From: JAWXBR01 sp034440235
GTDB taxonomy: Bacteria > Bacteroidota > Ignavibacteria > Kapaibacteriales > Kapaibacteriaceae
Direction: 5' to 3'
Assembly: GCA_034440235.1 (NCBI GenBank)
Contig: JAWXBR010000054.1
Location: 1 to 64,000, forward strand
Length of the DNA stretch: 64,000 nt
The stretch's first letter is position 1. Each line of letters starts with the position of its first letter. Positions 23,814-32,024 of this stretch are shown here, piece after piece. Made by a program: the position numbers and the translations under genes. The notes beneath the pieces are model-generated. The model made no database searches. It saw only the letters and a list, made by a program, of their open reading frames with translations, and was not told the origin of the DNA.

Positions 23814-26800
23814 ATGCACTGCCGTTCCATCCCCTCCAGATTGTTGTTCGTTTTCTTAAGTCTAGTTGTTGTTAGCCCCTTTTTTAGCACCTTACATGCC
23901 CAAGGTGTGACTACGGGCTCGATTTCGGGCACGGTACGGGCTAATTCGAGTTCGGGCAACACGCTAGGTTCTACGACCGTTCGAGCCGTACAGCAAGGCA
24001 CTGGGGCGGTGTATGGGGCCATTACGAAGCCGAACGGACGTTATTCGATTCGCGGCATGCGTCCGGGACTCTACGACATTTCAGCTTCGTTCATCGGGTA
24101 TGAGTCGAAAAAGGTGACCGGTGTTGTTGTAGAGGTAGGCGAAATAGGGACACTAAACTTTATCCTCAAGGACAAAGAAGGCACCTTATCAAAGGAAGTG
24201 GTTGTTACGGCAGAAGGCAACCCCCTCTTCGACAAAACGAGAACAGGCTCCGGATCAACAATCGATAATGCTACAATTACAAGTGCGCCTACAATTAACA
24301 GGTCGCTATCTGACATGGCACGGTTAAACCCGTACACGAATCAGACCCAGACCGCCGGCAGCGACGGTACGCAGGGTGTAAGCATCATGGGCATGAATTC
24401 GCGCTTCAACAATTTCCAGATCGATGGTGCTGTTGCCAACGATGTGTTTGCTTTGGGCGCCGCAGGCACCGCTGGAAGTCTGGCAAATGCAAATGTGCTC
24501 TCGCTCGATGCTATCGAGCGGCTTCGTGTGAATGTGTCGCCATACGATGTTCGACAAAGTGGTTTCACTGGCGGTCTTGTCAACGTCATTACGCGCGGCG
24601 GCACGAATGCAACGCACGGGTCGATGTTTTTCTATGGACGTAATCAAGACCTCGTCGGACTTAGTCCGGACGCAAATCGACGTCCATTCGACCGCTTCTC
24701 CGACATCTCATTCGGTGGTCGCATTGGTGGCGCAATTCTTCCTAGCGAACTCTTTTATCACGTTACGGCAGAAGCGCGCCTGCGCTCAACACCTGTCGAC
24801 GTCGGCCTTAATGATCCGTTTGCACTGAACAACTTTCCTGTCGCACCCTCAACGCTCGATAAAGTAATTCAAGTAGCACACGACAGATACGGGTACGACG
24901 CAGGCACGTATGAGCCATACGTAGCGCAGAACAACTCGTACAACGTTATTGCGCGCCTCGATTGGAGCATCAGCGAAACTTCTAAGCTGCAACTACGGCA
25001 CAACTTCACACATGCCATTCAAGACAGAAACGTTTTTCGTGATGCTACGCGGTTTTCGCTGAGCAGTCAGGCGAACATGTTCCGCAGCATTAATAATCAG
25101 ACCGTCGTGCAATTGAACAGCATACTAGGCGAATCGCTCGCCAATGAGTTGCGGGTATCGTTTACAAGTACAATCGACGAACGTTTGTTGTCGACAGACC
25201 CCTTTCCAGAAGTGCGGATTGTCGTTGGTGCAAATCAGAATGTTAGTCTCGGACCAGAACGTAGTTCACAAGCAAACGGACTCGACCAATACCTCATTGC
25301 GCTTACTGACGACATCACACACGTCGCAGGTGACCACACACTTACGTTTGGCACACACAACGAATTTTCTCGATTCAACAACCTGTTTATTCAGGACTAC
25401 TACGGCAGCTACCAGTTTTCGAGCGTCGAAGCATTTGCCGACAGCACGCCAAACTTCTATCGCGTTAGCTACGCCAACCCTGCTGTAGTCGGAAGCGACC
25501 CTACGCCGCGCGCTGCATGGAGCATGCTACAACTCGGTGTGTATGCTATGGATGAATGGGAAGTAACACCAGAGTTGCGCTTAACGGGTGGCGTGCGGCT
25601 CGATGCTCCAATTTTTCTAACAACACCGTACGAAAATCCGGTGTTTGCCGCACGTTTCCCTGGCCTAAGTACGAGCAAGGTGCCGAGCGTAGGCTCTTCG
25701 CTACTCGTTGCACCGCGCATCGGCTTCAACTGGGATGTCAGTGGAGACAGAACGTTGGTGTTAAGGGGCGGAACGGGGCTTTTTACTGGACGCATTGCGG
25801 CCGTGTGGCTGTCGAATCAGTATTCGAATACGGGCATGGATATTTTCCGAGCGCAACTAGGTGCGAATAATTCGCAAGCGGTTATCTCTGATACGTTAAC
25901 CGGTCTCCCTGTCCAATTCGATCTTACCGATCCACGCGCACCACGTCCTGGCGACTCAGATTATCCAGGCAGGCGAACAAACACGGCACTCATTAATATT
26001 ACTGATGAAAACTTTCGGATACCTCAGGTGTGGCGTAGTACGCTGGGTACAGACATTCTTATTACGAAGGGTCTGACGCTTACACTCGAAGGGATGTATG
26101 GCAGATTTCTGAATCAGGTTGCATCGTCGAATATCAACTTGAAACGCTCAGGCATGAGTGTATCGCCTCTTGACGGACGTCCGTTGTATGCTGGCGAATC
26201 GGTCGACTCACTTGTTGCACCTGAGTTCACACAAGTGCTTGTACTAAAAAGTAGATCTGAAGGCTACCAGTACTCAGCATCAGCTCAGTTGAACCTCGAA
26301 GCAACAAACGATTATCTTCCGGGCATTGCTTTAGCACTTTCGTACTCGATGCTTCGCGCCGAGGATTTGAGTTCTGGACAAAGCGCTACTGCATTATCTG
26401 GATGGCAGAACACCGACGCAATCGATCCAAACAATCTTACTTCAGCGCGTTCGAATTTTGATTTGCCGCATAGAGTAACTGTCAACGGCAGTTACACGAT
26501 TCAATGGACGAAGGGTATTTCTACAACGCTTGGACTCTTTTACGCAGGATCGTCGGGACGTCCGTTTTCGATGTCGTACATCCAGGACTACAACGGCGAC
26601 AACGCAGTGGGTGGCAACGATCTTATCTACGTTCCAAAACGCGAAGATTTCAACACCCGCATTGTAATTGTAGACCCGACAGGCACCGACCTTCGTACGT
26701 CTGAGCAGGTGTGGGAACAAGTCATGGCATTTGTTGAGGGCAACGATGTGCTTAAACAGTACCAAGGTAAAATTCTTCCGCGCAATGCTGTGCGCGAGCC

Positions 26801-27122
26801 ATGGGTAAATCAGCTCGACTTTAAAGTCAGCCAGCTTCTACCAAGCTTTGTCGACAACCACAACATAACCGTCAGCCTTGATGTTCAAAACGTTCTCAAT
26901 CTTTTGAATAGCGACTGGGGACTGCAGCGATATGTAAATTTTCAGAGTTACAACGCATTCGGACTCGTGAACGACACCGAAACCCGTAAACCGTTTGACA
27001 AGCAGGGTCGATTGCGCATGACGTATTCCGAACCCGTAACCAACGGACGTCCGGGTATCTATTTTACCGACAATTTCTATTCACGCTGGCGTATGCAACT
27101 TGGCATTCGCTATAGCTTCTGA
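23814..27122 (+). CDS. TonB-dependent outer-membrane receptor, Oar/CarboxypepD-reg type
   Basis: A 1102-residue outer-membrane protein. A signal peptide (1-30, ending LHAQ) precedes a carboxypeptidase-regulatory-like beta-sandwich (about 33-120, SISGTVRANSSSGN, GRYSIRGMRPGLYDI). The plug domain (about 125-245) contains SIMGMNSRFNNFQIDG and GFTGGLVNVITRGGTNATHG, as in Oar-type receptors. The remainder is a beta-barrel with alternating aromatic strands ending in IRYSF, the usual C-terminal signature. Such receptors import substrates with TonB energy; some Oar-like ones instead help protein secretion. It heads a three-gene operon with a DUF4397 lipoprotein (7 bases on) and a secreted nuclease, which hints at nucleic-acid or nucleotide uptake. 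No SusD is present. Confidence 0.92.
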   Translation: MHCRSIPSRLLFVFLSLVVVSPFFSTLHAQGVTTGSISGTVRANSSSGNTLGSTTVRAVQQGTGAVYGAITKPNGRYSIRGMRPGLYDISASFIGYESKKVTGVVVEVGEIGTLNFILKDKEGTLSKEVVVTAEGNPLFDKTRTGSGSTIDNATITSAPTINRSLSDMARLNPYTNQTQTAGSDGTQGVSIMGMNSRFNNFQIDGAVANDVFALGAAGTAGSLANANVLSLDAIERLRVNVSPYDVRQSGFTGGLVNVITRGGTNATHGSMFFYGRNQDLVGLSPDANRRPFDRFSDISFGGRIGGAILPSELFYHVTAEARLRSTPVDVGLNDPFALNNFPVAPSTLDKVIQVAHDRYGYDAGTYEPYVAQNNSYNVIARLDWSISETSKLQLRHNFTHAIQDRNVFRDATRFSLSSQANMFRSINNQTVVQLNSILGESLANELRVSFTSTIDERLLSTDPFPEVRIVVGANQNVSLGPERSSQANGLDQYLIALTDDITHVAGDHTLTFGTHNEFSRFNNLFIQDYYGSYQFSSVEAFADSTPNFYRVSYANPAVVGSDPTPRAAWSMLQLGVYAMDEWEVTPELRLTGGVRLDAPIFLTTPYENPVFAARFPGLSTSKVPSVGSSLLVAPRIGFNWDVSGDRTLVLRGGTGLFTGRIAAVWLSNQYSNTGMDIFRAQLGANNSQAVISDTLTGLPVQFDLTDPRAPRPGDSDYPGRRTNTALINITDENFRIPQVWRSTLGTDILITKGLTLTLEGMYGRFLNQVASSNINLKRSGMSVSPLDGRPLYAGESVDSLVAPEFTQVLVLKSRSEGYQYSASAQLNLEATNDYLPGIALALSYSMLRAEDLSSGQSATALSGWQNTDAIDPNNLTSARSNFDLPHRVTVNGSYTIQWTKGISTTLGLFYAGSSGRPFSMSYIQDYNGDNAVGGNDLIYVPKREDFNTRIVIVDPTGTDLRTSEQVWEQVMAFVEGNDVLKQYQGKILPRNAVREPWVNQLDFKVSQLLPSFVDNHNITVSLDVQNVLNLLNSDWGLQRYVNFQSYNAFGLVNDTETRKPFDKQGRLRMTYSEPVTNGRPGIYFTDNFYSRWRMQLGIRYSF

Positions 27123-27129
27123 TTACACG

Positions 27130-27813
27130 ATGCGAACACTAATCATCTTGGCATTGATAGGAATAAGTATGGCCATCATCGCCTGCGATGATGGCGTGCT
27201 GAATTTTCCTCAACCCGCACCCGCATCTGTTCGTGTTGTGAATGTCACACAAGATGTCACGTTGTTAGGGGTGGGAATTGAAGGTGAAACCAAATTGCTG
27301 ATTGCTCGTGGCAGCGTTTCGTCAGTGATAGAGGTTCCAGCAGGTCGTCAGGTTAGCTTCGTGTTTCTGGACAGTAATAAAATGATTGGCCGAGACACTT
27401 TGCGATATACGTTTGGTGGCGATGCACGTGTAATACTTTTTGCAAAGGGCACGAAGACAAATCTCGTCGAAATACGACAGGCAATACAGGATACAATAGT
27501 CACCAGTTCTTCAATGGCATTCGTCCGCTTCACACACATGGTTGAGAACTTCGACAAAGCCGGCTTTGTAGAGTTATGGCATGAAAGTGGTTCGCTCGTT
27601 TTTGACGATCTCTTCCAGCCAGGATTCTCGTCTCGAGGATACACTCAGTTGGCGCCAGGTACCTATAGTTTTGTACTTCGCGAAGAAGGTACAAGCCTTG
27701 TGCTCGGACGACTTACAAACGTCAGTCTTGCTGCAGGCATGTCTTACATGATTTATTCATACGATGCGGCACCACCTGCTGTTGATAGCATTGCGATGGG
27801 CATTTTCAATTGA
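27130..27813 (+). CDS. DUF4397-type lipoprotein
   Basis: The ATG at 27130, 7 bases after the receptor stop, gives 227 residues and puts a lipoprotein signal first: a hydrophobic stretch ending AIIAC, with the cysteine at about 19 as the lipidation site. The mature protein resembles DUF4397 beta-sandwich repeats: PASVRVVNVTQDV near the start, MAFVRFTHMVENFDKA in the middle, TQLAPGTYSFVLRE, and a closing SLAAGMSYMIYSYD. The family has no established biochemical role. Its position between a TonB receptor and a secreted nuclease suggests a surface or periplasmic accessory lipoprotein of that operon. Confidence 0.8.
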   Translation: MRTLIILALIGISMAIIACDDGVLNFPQPAPASVRVVNVTQDVTLLGVGIEGETKLLIARGSVSSVIEVPAGRQVSFVFLDSNKMIGRDTLRYTFGGDARVILFAKGTKTNLVEIRQAIQDTIVTSSSMAFVRFTHMVENFDKAGFVELWHESGSLVFDDLFQPGFSSRGYTQLAPGTYSFVLREEGTSLVLGRLTNVSLAAGMSYMIYSYDAAPPAVDSIAMGIFN

Positions 27814-27826
27814 TTCTAATCACCCA

Positions 27827-29647
27827 ATGGGTACTACCATGACATCATTTCGACTCGTTTTATCTATCACATGCGCCTTGCAATTTGTTACGTGTGTACT
27901 ACCCGTAATGATGAGCGCACAGACCCCGATTCCGATCTCGCAAGCCAAGCAACAAGCGTTCGGCACAACAGTTGTAAAAGTCGCAGGTCGCGTTACGTCG
28001 GCAGGCATATTTCGCAATACAGCTTATTTCCAGGATGGCACAGCAGGCATTGCAGTGTTTGATAATGCATTTCGCACTGGAGTGCAGATCGGTGACTCTG
28101 TGTTTGTCGAAGGTGCAACACTTAGTGAGTTTCAGCCAACATCAGGATCACCAGGCACTGGTCTAACACAGCTTGTTGGCCCACTAACATTCACTGTTGT
28201 GCCCGTAGCAAAATTCGAACCTGCTCCGAAGAATATTACTATTCCTAACATTGGTGAAAGTGCTGAGGGTCAGCTCGTGCGCCTCCGTCGTGTAACATTC
28301 ATTCAATCTGGTAGCTTCCAGGGCGAAACAACATATCAGATTCGCGACCTTTCTGGAAATGACATCGATGTACGCATTGATGGTGGTACAGAAATAGCGT
28401 CGAATTTTATTGCGATCCCAAAAGGTGAAATCGATTTGATTGGACTTGTCGGACAATTCCGCAGTGCGTTTCAGATTACTCCGCGGTTTGCAACAGACCT
28501 TAGTCAGGCTCCGATTGTCGAAGACACCGTTGCGAAGTCGCGCACTCTAGACGTTACAACATGGAATCTCGAATGGTTCGGCTCTACAGACACAGCCCGC
28601 GGTCCAAACGATAAGGCACGTCAGAATGCTAGTATCCGTCGCGTTATGGATTCTATCAAAGCCGACCTTTACGCACTTCAAGAGGTTGTCTCGGCAGATA
28701 CTCTAGCAAGTGTTGCATCACAATTGAATGGCAACTACTCGCAACTGTTTGCATCAGACATCACCTTCGATCAAAAACTTGCCTTTATTTACAATACCGA
28801 CGTCATCACACCTGTTTCGAGTGGTCTGGCCGTAAACGGTGGCTCGCAAGCATGGGCCAATGGACGTTACCCATTCCGCTTCACCTTCGATGCAACTGTC
28901 GAAGGAATTACACGGCGCATGGTAGTATTTAACATTCACGGCAAAGCAACAGATTCAGCTACAGCGCTCGAAGATTACGCACGTCGGAAGGTTGATGCAG
29001 AAACATTTCATGCATACCTGCGCGATTTCTATCCCGATTCACTTGTAATGGTTGTGGGTGACTATAACGACGACATCACAAAATCTGTTGTCGACACAAC
29101 GCTTCCTTCGCCGTACAAAGCTTTTTTAGATGACGTTGCATCGTGGACGTGTTCGACATGCCCTCTTGCGGAGCGCCGCTTGTCTACCTACCTCTTCGGA
29201 ACGGGTCCGCGATTCATCGACAACATCATCGTTTCGAATGAAGTTGCTCCGATGGTGTACCGCACCTACATAGAGAACCCACAGGCATACTTGTCCTCGT
29301 ACTCAACTACGGTCTCCGACCATCTTCCTGTAACCGCCCGCGTGGCAATATCAGGTAGTGTTGGTGTTGAAACCGATCAGCCGTTGCAGTCGGTTTCTGT
29401 CCGCGTTTCACCCAACCCAATGTCTACATCTGGCCTTGTAGAAGTGGTAATCGAAAGCCGCGCGTTCGTAACTGCTCGCATCGTTGATGCCACGGGTACG
29501 ATCGTTAGCACGTTGCTCGACGGTGTGTACGGACCAGATATTCGCGTGTTATCTGTACCGGTCGCGACACTTGCACAAGGGTATTACATGCTTCAAGTCC
29601 GCACGGGAAACACCATGTATTCAACCCCTATTCTCATCACGAAGTAA
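27827..29647 (+). CDS. Secreted endonuclease/exonuclease/phosphatase protein with T9SS domain
   Basis: From the ATG at 27827 (606 residues; 27839 also possible) the protein has a signal peptide ending near MSAQ, two OB-fold-like domains (about 40-225, VAGRVTSAGIFRNTAYFQDG), then an endonuclease/exonuclease/phosphatase domain (about 240-505). All key motifs are there: TTWNLEWFG, LYALQEV with the metal-binding glutamate, VFNIHGKA, VVGDYNDD and SDHLPV. The last 80 residues (VRVSPNPMS, TARIVDATG, LAQGYYMLQVRTGN, TPILITK) are a type A T9SS sorting domain. It is probably an extracellular or surface nuclease degrading DNA or RNA. The gene starts 13 bases after the lipoprotein gene. Confidence 0.9.
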   Translation: MGTTMTSFRLVLSITCALQFVTCVLPVMMSAQTPIPISQAKQQAFGTTVVKVAGRVTSAGIFRNTAYFQDGTAGIAVFDNAFRTGVQIGDSVFVEGATLSEFQPTSGSPGTGLTQLVGPLTFTVVPVAKFEPAPKNITIPNIGESAEGQLVRLRRVTFIQSGSFQGETTYQIRDLSGNDIDVRIDGGTEIASNFIAIPKGEIDLIGLVGQFRSAFQITPRFATDLSQAPIVEDTVAKSRTLDVTTWNLEWFGSTDTARGPNDKARQNASIRRVMDSIKADLYALQEVVSADTLASVASQLNGNYSQLFASDITFDQKLAFIYNTDVITPVSSGLAVNGGSQAWANGRYPFRFTFDATVEGITRRMVVFNIHGKATDSATALEDYARRKVDAETFHAYLRDFYPDSLVMVVGDYNDDITKSVVDTTLPSPYKAFLDDVASWTCSTCPLAERRLSTYLFGTGPRFIDNIIVSNEVAPMVYRTYIENPQAYLSSYSTTVSDHLPVTARVAISGSVGVETDQPLQSVSVRVSPNPMSTSGLVEVVIESRAFVTARIVDATGTIVSTLLDGVYGPDIRVLSVPVATLAQGYYMLQVRTGNTMYSTPILITK

Positions 29648-29669
29648 CGCCTTACACCTACTGCACTCG

Positions 29670-30380
29670 TCAGTTCGTCGAAACAGCGAGTGCTGTAGAT
29701 AACATTGCAATAGCAGCAGTCTCGGCGCGCAAGCGCTGTCTTCCGATTACCCAGCGCAACGTGCGTTGGTCTGCGGAAAACAGCGCTTGTTCGCGTTGTG
29801 AGAAACCGCCTTCTGGACCCACAACAACAGCGAAGTGCTGTGACTGCAAACTGCTGGGGTGGTCCCCTTGCTGGTCACCTAAAATCAGCACGGAACCTTC
29901 GTTCCGACCTAGGAACGCTTCGACCGACATGGGCTCATGTACTTCAGGCAGCCAAAACCGTCCGCTCTGCTCACACGCAGCTATAACCTTTGCAAGTATC
30001 CGCACAGATGTGGCACGCATTCGAGATGCATGGTCGCTAGCGAGTAATACGATTGACGTAACACCCAACTCCGTTGCTTTCTCGATGGCAAACTCAAGTC
30101 GGTCGCGACTGTCCAACAAACCCATGGCAAGGGTCAGAGGCAAAGGGGCTGGTGTTTGTGTGCGCTCGACTATTGTTAACACGCCATCGGCCGGAGACCC
30201 CTGCAGCGTGCAGAATGCACGCAGCCCCTTACCATCGAAGATGGTAACGTTCTCTCCGTCGCGAATGCGTAGGGCCGCGAGGTGCCGACGTAAATCGCGT
30301 CCGGGTATAACAGGGGCCAGGCTTTCGTCTGCACCCGCATCAACAGCGGCAGATAGTGCCGCATCATACAAGTAGTTCAT
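29670..30380 (-). CDS. rsmE: 16S rRNA (uracil-1498-N3)-methyltransferase
   Basis: The ATG at 30380 was chosen because a strong GGAGG (30385-30389) lies 4 bases before it; the frame could open at 30425 but would then overlap the divergent gene. The 235-residue product is a SPOUT-family RsmE: an N-terminal PUA-like domain (LRRHLAALRIRDGENVTIFDG), then MGLLDSRDRLEFAIEKATELGV, SDHASRM, ACEQSGRFWLPEV, and the knotted SAM-binding site VVGPEGGFSQREQ followed by LRAETAAIAMLS. RsmE methylates N3 of U1498 in the small-subunit rRNA. Confidence 0.95.
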   Translation of the reverse strand: MNYLYDAALSAAVDAGADESLAPVIPGRDLRRHLAALRIRDGENVTIFDGKGLRAFCTLQGSPADGVLTIVERTQTPAPLPLTLAMGLLDSRDRLEFAIEKATELGVTSIVLLASDHASRMRATSVRILAKVIAACEQSGRFWLPEVHEPMSVEAFLGRNEGSVLILGDQQGDHPSSLQSQHFAVVVGPEGGFSQREQALFSADQRTLRWVIGRQRLRAETAAIAMLSTALAVSTN

Positions 30381-30384
30381 TCCA

Positions 30385-30389
30385 CCTCC
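30385..30389 (-). promoter_or_regulatory. Strong ribosome binding site of rsmE
   Basis: Minus-strand GGAGG, followed by TGGA and the ATG at 30380. It decides the start of rsmE and shows that anti-Shine-Dalgarno pairing is used by part of the genes here. Confidence 0.75.
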
Positions 30390-30423
30390 GAGCTGGAGGC
30401 AAAAATGCCGTATTTTCCGCCCC

Positions 30424-31206
30424 ATGAGTTCTGCCTACACATGTATAGAAGCATATCGCCCGTTTCCTGGCATCGGCGCCATCCGTTTAAATCGTCCAAA
30501 AGTTCTTAACGCGCTCAACCTTCAAACCATGATTGAGCTTGTCGAGGCCTTTACAGCGTTCGATGCCGACTCCGAGGTGCGATGTATTGTCCTTCACGGC
30601 GACGAGAAAGCCTTTGCGGCTGGCGCCGACATCACAGAGATGTCAGATGCCTCTGCAGTAACGATGCTTGAACGCGATCAGTTCTCGCGATGGGAGCGCA
30701 TTCGCACCGTAAAGAAACCCGTGATTGGTGCTGTAAGCGGATTTGCACTTGGGGGTGGTTGCGAGCTCGCAATGTTATGTGACATGCTGGTTGTAAGTGA
30801 GACGGCGCAGTTCGGACAGCCCGAAATTAACCTTGGGGTAATGCCGGGAGCTGGTGGAACGCAGCGCCTTACGCGTGCTGTTGGAAAAGCGCTGGCGATG
30901 GAGATGGTGTTGACGGGACGGATGATTTCTGCACATCAAGCATTGCAGGCGGGGTTAGTGAACAGAGTGGTACCGGTTGACGTCTACTTGCAGGAAGCTT
31001 TTGCGCTTGCGCACGACGTTGCTTCAAAGGCACCCGTTGCTGCTCGTCTCGCGAAAGAATCGATACTAAAATCGTTTAGTTCATCGCTTGAAGTAGGCTT
31101 GGAGTTCGAACGTAAAAATTTTTACATGCTATTCGCCACCGCAGATCAGAAGGAAGGCATGTCTGCCTTCGTAGAAAAGCGCAAGCCCGAATGGAAGGGC
31201 AAATAA
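30424..31206 (+). CDS. Enoyl-CoA hydratase (crotonase family, canonical active site)
   Basis: A 260-residue crotonase-fold protein very like mitochondrial short-chain enoyl-CoA hydratase. The oxyanion-hole region is KAFAAGADITEM, and both catalytic glutamates are in place: LGGGCELAMLCD and FGQPEINLGVMPGAGGTQRL. It hydrates 2-trans-enoyl-CoA to 3-hydroxyacyl-CoA in beta-oxidation. The gene is divergent from rsmE, has no Shine-Dalgarno, and carries a TATTTTCC sequence just before the start that only partly fits TAnnTTTG. The next gene, 4 bases on, is a second crotonase. A crotonyl-CoA or phenylacetate-pathway role is possible. Confidence 0.93.
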   Translation: MSSAYTCIEAYRPFPGIGAIRLNRPKVLNALNLQTMIELVEAFTAFDADSEVRCIVLHGDEKAFAAGADITEMSDASAVTMLERDQFSRWERIRTVKKPVIGAVSGFALGGGCELAMLCDMLVVSETAQFGQPEINLGVMPGAGGTQRLTRAVGKALAMEMVLTGRMISAHQALQAGLVNRVVPVDVYLQEAFALAHDVASKAPVAARLAKESILKSFSSSLEVGLEFERKNFYMLFATADQKEGMSAFVEKRKPEWKGK

Positions 31207-31210
31207 TCTA

Positions 31211-32011
31211 ATGGCACAGAATCCGATGAATCTCGAAACAGTTCTCTATTCGATAGAAGAAGGTGTTGGCACGATTACGATGAATCGTCCAGACTCCTAC
31301 AATGCGGCGAACGAGCAACTCACGTCCGATCTACAAGCCGCACTAAAAGACGCAACAGAAAATGCCGACGTACGGTGTGTTGTGTTAACGGGCGCCGGCA
31401 AGGCGTTCTGTTCTGGACAGGATTTAAAGGATGCGCCTAAAGGTGACGGGAAGCGTAGTCTAAGCGACTCGTTAAAGCGACGTTATAATCCCATTGTAAC
31501 GATGATGAGAAACATGCCGAAGCCTGTCATAGCTGGTATTAACGGCGTTGCTGCGGGTGCGGGACTATCGTTAGCGCTTGCTGCCGATGTACGTGTAATG
31601 AGTGCAAATGCGCGATTCGTCGAAGCATTTATCGGCATTGCCTTACTCCCCGATTCCGGAGCAACATACTTTTATCCGCGCATGCTTGGTTACACCAAGG
31701 CGTTCGAGTTTGCAACGCTGAACAAACCCATTGTTGCAGAAGAAGCGCTTCGACTAGGAATGGTTAATTCTGTCGTGCATCCAAGAGCATTTGAGCACGC
31801 CGTACAGAGCTTGGCTCGCAGATATGCATCGGGACCTACACAATCGTATGGGTATGTCAAAGCACTTCTTCAAAAAGGCATGACATCATCGTTCGAAGAA
31901 ATGCTTGATTTAGAAATTGATTATCAGCAGCGCGCAGGCGACTCGTCTGATTACATCGAGGGCGTTCAGTCGTTCATCGAAAAACGTCCACCAGTCTTCA
32001 CGGGTCGCTGA
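31211..32011 (+). CDS. Enoyl-CoA hydratase/isomerase family protein (PaaG-like)
   Basis: A 266-residue crotonase-family protein 4 bases after the first. The oxyanion region is GKAFCSGQDLKDAP and NGVAAGAGLSLALAADVRV. The first catalytic glutamate of hydratases is missing (GAGLSLA instead of GGCELA), while LLPDSGATYFYPR carries an aspartate, as in PaaG-type and enoyl-CoA delta-isomerases. It is therefore more likely an isomerase (for example 2-(1,2-epoxy-1,2-dihydrophenyl)acetyl-CoA isomerase or a delta3-delta2-enoyl-CoA isomerase) than a hydratase. No other paa gene is in the window, so the phenylacetate role is unproven. The downstream HD-hydrolase gene starts 13 bases after its stop. Confidence 0.88.
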   Translation: MAQNPMNLETVLYSIEEGVGTITMNRPDSYNAANEQLTSDLQAALKDATENADVRCVVLTGAGKAFCSGQDLKDAPKGDGKRSLSDSLKRRYNPIVTMMRNMPKPVIAGINGVAAGAGLSLALAADVRVMSANARFVEAFIGIALLPDSGATYFYPRMLGYTKAFEFATLNKPIVAEEALRLGMVNSVVHPRAFEHAVQSLARRYASGPTQSYGYVKALLQKGMTSSFEEMLDLEIDYQQRAGDSSDYIEGVQSFIEKRPPVFTGR

Positions 32012-32014
32012 ACT

Positions 32015-32020
32015 AAGGAG
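32015..32020 (+). promoter_or_regulatory. Ribosome binding site of the PgpH-like gene
   Basis: AAGGAG, 4 bases before the ATG at 32025. It selects this start over an in-frame opening at 31917 that would overlap the upstream gene by 95 bases. Confidence 0.7.
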
Positions 32021-32024
32021 CATC

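Noticed and set aside
30407..30418. TATTTTCC as a -7 element for the enoyl-CoA hydratase at 30424
   Set aside because: It fits TAnnTTTG at too few positions to call, though the spacing is similar.
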